From Candidatus Cloacimonadota bacterium (GTDB lineage: Bacteria > Cloacimonadota > Cloacimonadia > Cloacimonadales > TCS61), in contig JAFGEH010000035.1 in NCBI GenBank assembly GCA_016931665.1, forward strand, positions 1 to 7,492: a stretch of 7,492 bases of DNA. The letters run 5' to 3'. Below the pieces are notes generated by a model. The model was not told the origin of the DNA. It did not search any database and worked only from the letters and a program-made list of their open reading frames with translations. Position numbers and translations under genes: made by a program. Position 1 is the stretch's first letter; each line of letters starts with the position of its first letter. Below, piece by piece: positions 1 through 4,993 of this stretch.

Positions 1-537
1 ATATTGGAAAGTCCGCCTGATCTTGTTATATCAGGGATAAACGGAGGCCAGAATATGGGCGAGGACATCCTGTATTCCGGAACGGTTGCAGCAGCCCTGG
101 AAGCCATGTTCATGGATTACCGGGCCATGGCCGTATCCCTAGCCTCGCATGTGAATCAGCATTTCGCTACGGCTGCGCATTTTATCAGTAGCTTCCTGCG
201 AACCGGGCTTCCCGATCTGATCCAGGGCAGGGAAATACTCAATATCAATATACCCAATTTAACCATTGACCAAATCCGCGGTATCAGGGTAACCAAGACA
301 GGCCACCGGCATTATCAGGATTTTGTGAAGGAACAGAAAGATCCCCGGGGCAGGACCATTTACTGGATCGGTGGGGCCCGGCCGCTGTGGGATGATGTGG
401 TCGGAACTGATTTCAAAGCTGTGGACGAAGGTTACATTTCCATAACTCCCCTGTCACCCAGTTTCACCCTGGAATCAGCTCTGCCCAAAGTGAAAGAATG
501 GGCAGATAAAATGAACGTTCAAGGCAGCACCAGATGA
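1..537 (+). CDS. surE: 5'-truncated SurE, 5'/3'-nucleotidase (survival protein)
   Basis: SurE is a cytoplasmic, metal-dependent nucleotidase that removes phosphate from nucleoside 5'- and 3'-monophosphates and is linked to stationary-phase and stress survival. The reading frame is open from base 1, so the gene begins upstream. A TTG at position 4 is only an internal leucine. The 178 visible residues compare with about 250 for the family, so about 70-75 N-terminal residues are missing, including the expected paired metal-binding aspartates. Visible signatures are PDLVISGINGGQNMG (residues 6-20, with the SGIN asparagine that ligates metal in the family), then LYSGTVAAALEAM, AVSL, and near the C-terminus the typical TDFKAVDEGYISITPL stretch. 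The stop TGA (535-537) overlaps the ATG of pcm as ATGA, which indicates translational coupling. A surE-pcm pairing is well known in other bacteria. Identity is very secure; only the N-terminus cannot be judged. Confidence 0.95.
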   Translation: MLESPPDLVISGINGGQNMGEDILYSGTVAAALEAMFMDYRAMAVSLASHVNQHFATAAHFISSFLRTGLPDLIQGREILNINIPNLTIDQIRGIRVTKTGHRHYQDFVKEQKDPRGRTIYWIGGARPLWDDVVGTDFKAVDEGYISITPLSPSFTLESALPKVKEWADKMNVQGSTR

Positions 538-1190
538 AGTTCTCCGATCAGAAAAAGATGATGGTACAGAACCAGATTGAAGGCAGGGGCATAAGCTCTG
601 AGGCTGTTATCCAGGCTTTTCTCAAAGTAGATCGCCATCTCTTCGTTCCCGAAGCCATCCGCTATCTGGCTTATCAGGATTCACCCCTGGGAATTGGGGA
701 AGGCCAAACCATATCACAACCTTACATAGTCGCCCTGATGCTGGATCTGCTCGATCCTCATCCCTGGGAGCGAGTGCTGGAGATCGGTACCGGTTCAGGG
801 TATCAGACCGCTTTACTGGCCGAACTGTTCGAACGCGTCTATACTGTGGAAAGGATCGATGTTCTGCTTACCAGGGCTCGTTCCAGACTGCAGGATCTTG
901 GCTATAATAATATTTTTTTTAAGACGGGCGATGGAACAAGAGGCTGGGAAGGCGGTGAACCGGCCTGCCAGTTATTCGATAAAATAATTGTTTCGGCTGC
1001 AGCTCCGGATATACCCGCCAGCCTTATTAGCCAGCTGGCTGACCCTGGCCTACTGGTGATCCCGGCGGGTAGTCGCTTCATGCAGGACCTGATTGTACTG
1101 AAAAAAGAAAAGAATAAGCTTACTACCACCAATCAGGGTGGATGTGCTTTCGTGCCCCTGATCGGCAGTGAAGGTTGGCAGAGTGACTAA
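534..1190 (+). CDS. pcm: Protein-L-isoaspartate O-methyltransferase
   Basis: This cytoplasmic enzyme uses S-adenosylmethionine to methylate the abnormal carboxyl group of L-isoaspartyl residues in aged proteins, which starts their conversion back to aspartate. The 218 residues match the usual bacterial length (about 205-220). Visible in order are an N-terminal MVQNQIEGRGI segment (residues 10-20) and RHLFVP (34-39). The family signature GEGQTISQPYIVALM (55-69) follows, then SAM-binding motif I VLEIGTGSGY (81-90). FDKIIVSAAAP (148-158) and the C-terminal FVPLIGSEGW (206-215) complete the pattern. The ATG lies in the ATGA overlap with surE. A weak AAGG (521-524) sits 9 bases upstream, so coupling to surE translation probably matters. 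The end overlaps the next gene by 8 bases. A run of eight T (913-920) inside the gene leaves the frame intact. Identity is very secure. Confidence 0.96.
   Translation: MKFSDQKKMMVQNQIEGRGISSEAVIQAFLKVDRHLFVPEAIRYLAYQDSPLGIGEGQTISQPYIVALMLDLLDPHPWERVLEIGTGSGYQTALLAELFERVYTVERIDVLLTRARSRLQDLGYNNIFFKTGDGTRGWEGGEPACQLFDKIIVSAAAPDIPASLISQLADPGLLVIPAGSRFMQDLIVLKKEKNKLTTTNQGGCAFVPLIGSEGWQSD
1170..1174 (+). promoter_or_regulatory. Ribosome binding site deciding the GTG start at 1183
   Basis: GAAGG lies 8 bases before the GTG at 1183 and inside the end of pcm. The longer open frame could begin at the GTG at 1168, but nothing resembling a Shine-Dalgarno sequence lies in front of it. This favours 1183 as the start of the membrane protein gene. 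It is an inference from spacing only. Confidence 0.55.
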
Positions 1191-1815
1191 ATCCTTACTG
1201 CTGATTTGTCTGATACTGCTGTTGTGGCTAAATTTAGCAGCATCAGACTGGAAAGGAAATATCAGGCAGAAAGTTGACGATATTCAGATATCACCAGAAC
1301 TGAAGGTCTTTCTGATCGCCATGATCCCCATCTTCGAATTAAGGGGAGCAATACCCATCGGCCGGTTGTATTATCAACTGCCGATCTGGAAAGTCTTCCC
1401 CCTGGCTGTAGCCGGGAACATGGTACCAATTTTCCTGATCCTTCTCTGTTTCGATCTGGTGGCTGCCCTGATCGGGAAAATACCTTTTATGAACGGAATC
1501 ATGCAGGCGGTGCTGCGCAGGACCAGAGCCAAGAGCAACCTGATGGAAAAATATGAGGAAATTGGCCTGATGCTGTTTGTAGCAATACCTTTGCCTGTAA
1601 CAGGAGCCTGGACTGGTTCCCTGGCTGCTTATCTCTTCGGATTTGGTTTCTGGAAATCAATCCTGTTCATCTTTCTGGGTGTGCTGATAGCCGGAGTGGT
1701 TGTTACTTTCCTGACCAGCCTGAAATGGATAGGAGCCGGTCTGGCGCTTTTGGCCCTGATTTATTTCCGGGTAAAAGATGCCCGGAAAAGGAGAGAAAAT
1801 GGAGAAAAATGTTAA
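1183..1815 (+). CDS. Small multidrug export family membrane protein (COG2426-like)
   Basis: This is a polytopic inner-membrane protein of the family labelled 'putative small multi-drug export protein' (Sm_multidrug_ex, COG2426). The name is historical and I know of no firm transport substrate. From the GTG at 1183 it has 210 residues. A hydrophobic N-terminal segment (residues about 3-20) could be a membrane anchor or signal sequence. It is followed by a short polar stretch and then the family hallmark PIFELRGAIPIG (49-60). A long hydrophobic segment spans about 72-95. A basic loop (RRTRAKSN, about 112-119) precedes the second hallmark PLPVTGAWTG (136-145), then further hydrophobic segments at about 150-175 and 182-196 and a charged C-terminal tail. 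The two Gly/Pro-rich motifs suggest re-entrant or paired elements (inference). It overlaps pcm by 8 bases and the following beta-helix gene by 17 bases, so it lies in the middle of an operon. Family assignment is good; function is unknown. Confidence 0.85.
   Translation: MTKSLLLICLILLLWLNLAASDWKGNIRQKVDDIQISPELKVFLIAMIPIFELRGAIPIGRLYYQLPIWKVFPLAVAGNMVPIFLILLCFDLVAALIGKIPFMNGIMQAVLRRTRAKSNLMEKYEEIGLMLFVAIPLPVTGAWTGSLAAYLFGFGFWKSILFIFLGVLIAGVVVTFLTSLKWIGAGLALLALIYFRVKDARKRRENGEKC
1788..1793 (+). promoter_or_regulatory. Ribosome binding site deciding the ATG start at 1799
   Basis: AAGGAG sits 5 bases before the ATG at 1799. An in-frame ATG at 1778 would add seven residues (MPGKGEK), but the strong Shine-Dalgarno would then lie inside the gene. 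Starting at 1799 also places the charged N-region directly before the hydrophobic core of the signal peptide. The site lies within the 3' end of the upstream membrane protein gene. Confidence 0.75.
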
Positions 1816-3589
1816 AATCGCCTTGATATTTCTGCTCTCTTTTCTGTCTTCCCTGTACCTTGCTGGTATCGAAGTTTCCGGAGATCAATCCGGGACCTGG
1901 CCTGCAGCAGGTAATCCTTATCATCTGGTCGGAGATGTCACTGTCCCGGCGGGGCAGAATCTGGAAGTGGAAGCAGGAGTACAGTTGTTTGCCCAGGGGA
2001 GTTATCGGATTACCGTTCTGGGCACCATAATCCTGGCCGGCAGCGAGACGGATTCAATTCATTTCCAGGGAGCTGAAGGGATTGACTGGGGAGGGCTGCG
2101 GCTGGAGAATGAAGCTGAACCAAGTTACCTGAGTTATACCAGGATTTCCAATACCGACGATACCAATGATTATGCTGTTCATGTAATAAATAGTCCAGTT
2201 TATATACAATACTGCCTTTTTGACGATCATTTGAAGGCTCTGGCTCTTTCCGGCCTGGCTGCTGCCGATCCCGCCTATATGGAAGTAAAGCATACCCGGA
2301 TAGCCAATTGTGAACAAAACGGCATACTGATCACAGATAATTCCGATGTGCTGATCGATTCCTGTGAAATAACACAGTGCGGACTGGGCAGCCAGTACCG
2401 CGGCGCTATTCAGCTCTCTCTGCAGAGCGCGTCCCATAACTGCAGCCCTGTCATCAGCAATTGCTGGATACATGATAACGGTAAACAGGGGGTGACCATG
2501 GCCAACCTGTTCAATTATCCCGGTATGGCCCCGCATCTGACGGGGAATCTGATCGAAGGTAATCTCACAGGTATCTATCTGTACAATGCCAACGGTCATT
2601 ATGCTGATAATATTATTCGTAATAACTTCATTCCGGGAGATGCCAATTCCGGGGCCGGAGTGATGTGTTACGGTCCGGGAGCCGTTAATGGCGTGTTTAC
2701 CCGCAACGAGGTCACCGGTAATTTTACCGGCTTCTACCTGGCCGGCAATGCTTCCGCCGACCTGGGGAATATCGAAAATGCCGATGATCAGGATGATGGA
2801 CTGAATTACATACATAACAACATCGATGAAGGGGAGAACCTCTATTCAGTTTATAATGATTCCAATCAACCCGTGTCGGCGCAGAACAACCTCTGGGACA
2901 GTTCGGAAACGGCAGAAATTGCTGAGACGATAATTGATCAGAATGATAATCCTACCCTGGGGTTGGTAACTTTTGAGCCGATCTACCCCTACTCTGTACC
3001 GCCTGTACCGGCAGATTTTTCCCTATCCTTCGGATCGTTGTACGTAAATCTGGACTGGGATATTCCAGACCCGGCAATAGCACTGTTATCTCATTACAGT
3101 GTTTATCTTGCCCTGGCGGGAGGTGATTTCAATGTCATTGCTCAACCCGTGGTTTCCGCTTACGATTATGAAATACCGGATGTTCCTGACCTTTATCACC
3201 AATTCTATGTCACATATACAGATATTTTCAGCCAGGAATCGGCAGCATCGGATACCCTGGAATTCTGGACAGTGGAGGCGGGAGAACAAGAATTGCCACT
3301 AGCAGCTTCTTTCCTGGAGATCTATCCCAATCCTTTTACCCTCGCGGGGAACCTGCGCTCCTCCGGGCTGCAGATAAGTTTTCAAATCACTGAAACTGAC
3401 GAGATTCTTCTGCAGATTTTTGATATCAGAGGCCGCCTGACAGGTGAAAAAAATCTGGGTAAATTAGCAGCCGGTCTGCATCATCTGACCTGGGAAGCAG
3501 GTTTGAAAGATCTGGGCAGCGGAGTTTATATAGTGAGTATTTCGGGGAACCATACCATGGCAGGTAACCGCTTGATTCTGCTTAAATAA
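1799..3589 (+). CDS. Secreted parallel beta-helix protein with C-terminal sorting tail
   Basis: This is an exported protein of 596 residues, probably at the cell surface; ligand and function are unknown. A signal peptide is visible at residues 1 to about 23 (MEKNVK, then a hydrophobic core ending SLYLAG). Next comes a lead-in typical of right-handed beta-helices (VGDVTVPAGQNLEVEAGVQL, about 44-63, and WGGLRLEN, about 97-104). Irregular beta-helix coils follow to about residue 370, with repeated short forms such as NSPVYIQYCLF, DSCEITQCG, SNCWIHDNG, GNLIEGNLTGIYL and NIIRNN. A segment beginning NNLWDSSETAEIAETIID (about 363) ends the helix as in related proteins. A fibronectin type III-like beta-sandwich spans about 400-491. 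A tail from about 505 carries YPNPF (509-513), QIFDIRGR and a final GVYIVSISG...RLILLK, resembling the type A sorting domain of type IX secretion. No pectate-lyase or other catalytic residues could be assigned. It overlaps the upstream gene by 17 bases. I see no clear terminator after it. Confidence 0.85.
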   Translation: MEKNVKIALIFLLSFLSSLYLAGIEVSGDQSGTWPAAGNPYHLVGDVTVPAGQNLEVEAGVQLFAQGSYRITVLGTIILAGSETDSIHFQGAEGIDWGGLRLENEAEPSYLSYTRISNTDDTNDYAVHVINSPVYIQYCLFDDHLKALALSGLAAADPAYMEVKHTRIANCEQNGILITDNSDVLIDSCEITQCGLGSQYRGAIQLSLQSASHNCSPVISNCWIHDNGKQGVTMANLFNYPGMAPHLTGNLIEGNLTGIYLYNANGHYADNIIRNNFIPGDANSGAGVMCYGPGAVNGVFTRNEVTGNFTGFYLAGNASADLGNIENADDQDDGLNYIHNNIDEGENLYSVYNDSNQPVSAQNNLWDSSETAEIAETIIDQNDNPTLGLVTFEPIYPYSVPPVPADFSLSFGSLYVNLDWDIPDPAIALLSHYSVYLALAGGDFNVIAQPVVSAYDYEIPDVPDLYHQFYVTYTDIFSQESAASDTLEFWTVEAGEQELPLAASFLEIYPNPFTLAGNLRSSGLQISFQITETDEILLQIFDIRGRLTGEKNLGKLAAGLHHLTWEAGLKDLGSGVYIVSISGNHTMAGNRLILLK

Positions 3590-3603
3590 ACTGCAATTAA
3601 ATA

Positions 3604-3634
3604 TTGACAAACCTGAACCTGGAAAATTTTTAAA
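3604..3634 (+). promoter_or_regulatory. Possible promoter before the serine palmitoyltransferase-like gene
   Basis: A perfect TTGACA (3604-3609) lies in the 76-base gap. It is followed after 17-19 bases by a weak T/A-rich element (TTTTTA to TTTAAA within 3627-3634). The start codon is about 30 bases further on. The -35 match is exact but the -10 is poor, and promoter rules in FCB bacteria often differ from the sigma-70 consensus, so this is tentative. No terminator hairpin was found in the gap, so read-through from the upstream operon is also possible. Confidence 0.3.
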
Positions 3635-3665
3635 AGGATGAAATTTCAAAGAAAAAGGAACAAAA

Positions 3666-4844
3666 ATGAGCCTACTGGATAAATGTTATAGTTTTGAGGA
3701 TGCCAAGAGAGTTATGGCAGCAGGATTTTATCCCTATTTCCGGGTAATAAGTTCAGAGCAGGACACGGAAGTAATGGTTAACGGCAAACGGATGCTGATG
3801 ATGGGCTCCAATAGCTATCTGGGTTTGACCAATCATCCCCGGGTGATCGAAGCAGCCAAACGGGCTACCGATAAATACGGCACGGGATGCGCTGGTTCAC
3901 GTTTCCTGAACGGAACCCTGGATATTCATATCCAGCTGGAGGCGGAACTGGCAGAGTATGTGGGCAAAGATGGTGCTCTGGCCTATGCAGCAGGCTATAT
4001 GGCTAACCTGGGCGCTATCTCAGCTATGGTGGATCGGGGTGAATACATCGTGACCGATAAATTCGACCATGCTTCCATCCTCGATGGCTGTTTCCTCTCC
4101 TTCGGCAAAATGCTGCGGTACAATCATAATGATATGGATAGTCTGGAGAGGACACTGCAGGGGATTGATGGCAAGAATTCCCTGATCGTGGTGGATGGCA
4201 TATTCAGCATGGAAGGAGATATTGCCGATGTTCCTCATATCTGCGATCTGGCCAAAAAATACGGATCCAATGTCATGGTGGATGAAGCACATTCCCTGGG
4301 AGTACTGCATGCAACAGGCGCGGGTGCTGCCATGCATTTCAACCGGACGGATGATGTAGATATAATCATGGGAACCTTCAGCAAATCCCTGGCATCGGTG
4401 GGAGGATTCATCGCTGCCAATGAAGATATTATCCATTATCTGAAACATAAATCACGGCCTTTGATCTTCAGTGCTTCCCTGCCCCCGGCTTCTGCTGCCA
4501 GTGTGCTGGAAGCACTCCACATCATCCTGGAAGAACCGGAAAGAATCACTCAACTCTGGGAAAATACCAACTACATGGCTGAGAATTTCCAAAATATGGG
4601 CTTTGATATCGGTAATTCCTGTACTCCGGTTATTCCCCTGCATGTGGGCAGTGCCGATAATGCCTTCCACATGTGGAAACTGCTGGATGAGGAAGGAGTA
4701 TTTATCAATCCGGTGATCCCACCAGCTGTACCGCCCAATGATACGCTTATCCGCTGCAGCTTTATGTCCACCCACACCCGGAAACAACTGGACGAAGCTC
4801 TGGAGAAATTCGAGAAAATAGGCAAGAAACTTCATATCATCTAA
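3666..4844 (+). CDS. spt: Serine palmitoyltransferase-like alpha-oxoamine synthase
   Basis: This is a PLP-dependent fold type I enzyme that condenses an amino acid with an acyl-CoA. The likely reaction is L-serine plus a fatty acyl-CoA giving 3-ketosphinganine, the first step of sphingolipid synthesis, in the cytoplasm. It has 392 residues, near the usual length. An N-terminal segment FYPYFRVISSEQDTEV (21-36) is followed by MMGSNSYLGL (45-54) and YGTGCAGSRFLNGT (71-84). DHAS (134-137) carries the ring-stacking H135. VDEAHS (205-210) carries D206 and H209, and GTFSKSLASVGGF (236-248) carries the Schiff-base lysine K240. Spacings of these residues (H-K 105, D-K 34, H-K 31) agree closely with Sphingomonas serine palmitoyltransferase as I recall it. 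The FYPYFR/SEQDTEV start and the PPAVPPNDTLIRCSFMSTHT end resemble Bacteroides sphingolipid enzymes more than BioF or Kbl. AAGGA (3655-3659) lies 6 bases before the ATG. Alternatives are 8-amino-7-oxononanoate synthase or 2-amino-3-ketobutyrate CoA ligase; no biotin or threonine gene is adjacent to support either. Confidence 0.8.
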   Translation: MSLLDKCYSFEDAKRVMAAGFYPYFRVISSEQDTEVMVNGKRMLMMGSNSYLGLTNHPRVIEAAKRATDKYGTGCAGSRFLNGTLDIHIQLEAELAEYVGKDGALAYAAGYMANLGAISAMVDRGEYIVTDKFDHASILDGCFLSFGKMLRYNHNDMDSLERTLQGIDGKNSLIVVDGIFSMEGDIADVPHICDLAKKYGSNVMVDEAHSLGVLHATGAGAAMHFNRTDDVDIIMGTFSKSLASVGGFIAANEDIIHYLKHKSRPLIFSASLPPASAASVLEALHIILEEPERITQLWENTNYMAENFQNMGFDIGNSCTPVIPLHVGSADNAFHMWKLLDEEGVFINPVIPPAVPPNDTLIRCSFMSTHTRKQLDEALEKFEKIGKKLHII

Positions 4845-4858
4845 TCATAAAATTAGAT
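4839..4858 (+). repeat. AT-rich inverted repeat across the stop codon
   Basis: ATCTAAT (4839-4845) and ATTAGAT (4852-4858) form a perfect 7-bp inverted repeat with a 6-base loop. It includes the stop codon of the serine palmitoyltransferase-like gene and is followed by a short T/C-rich stretch. The stem has only one G-C pair, so it is weak. It may be the first half of a compound 3'-end structure or chance. Confidence 0.35.
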
Positions 4859-4883
4859 AATTCTTTTCCCTGACCTTTTTCAG

Positions 4884-4911
4884 AAGGCGGTGTAATTCTT
4901 GTAACCGCTTT
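4884..4911 (+). terminator. Possible transcription terminator hairpin
   Basis: AAGGCGGT (4884-4891) pairs with ACCGCTTT (4904-4911) to give an 8-bp stem with one G-T wobble and a 12-base loop. It is followed by TAATAATAAATAAATA and, 20 bases downstream, by a T run (4932-4937). The U tract directly after the stem is poor, so this is not a textbook intrinsic terminator. Its place 40 bases after a stop codon and before an independent gene fits a 3'-end role. The rest of the 149-base gap is A/T-rich, and I see no convincing promoter for the next gene in it. Confidence 0.4.
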
Positions 4912-4993
4912 AATAATAAATAAATACAAAATTTTTTCAGATAAAGGGAATGAATCTTGCGTAATTGCAGATCATTAAATTAAGGAGAAGGGA

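Noticed and set aside
913..920. Run of eight T inside pcm as a possible phase-variation tract
   Set aside because: The gene is intact and housekeeping. An eight-base run in AT-rich codons (Ile-Phe-Phe) is easily chance.
1168..1182. Upstream GTG at 1168 as the start of the membrane protein
   Set aside because: No ribosome binding site precedes it, whereas GAAGG is well placed for the GTG at 1183.
1778..1798. Upstream ATG at 1778 as the start of the beta-helix protein
   Set aside because: AAGGAG at 1788-1793 fits the ATG at 1799, and the extra residues MPGKGEK would only lengthen the N-region of the signal peptide.
2054..2815. Minus-strand open frame of 253 codons opposite the beta-helix gene
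   Set aside because: The plus-strand beta-helix protein has a signal peptide, repeated coils and a sorting tail. The opposite frame is rich in Ile and Gly with no domain pattern, so it is a shadow.
3639..3683. Short frame of 14 codons (MKFQRKRNKNEPTG) overlapping the start of the serine palmitoyltransferase-like gene
   Set aside because: The AAAGG in front touches the ATG, so it is not a usable Shine-Dalgarno. No leader-peptide logic such as a run of one regulatory amino acid is seen.
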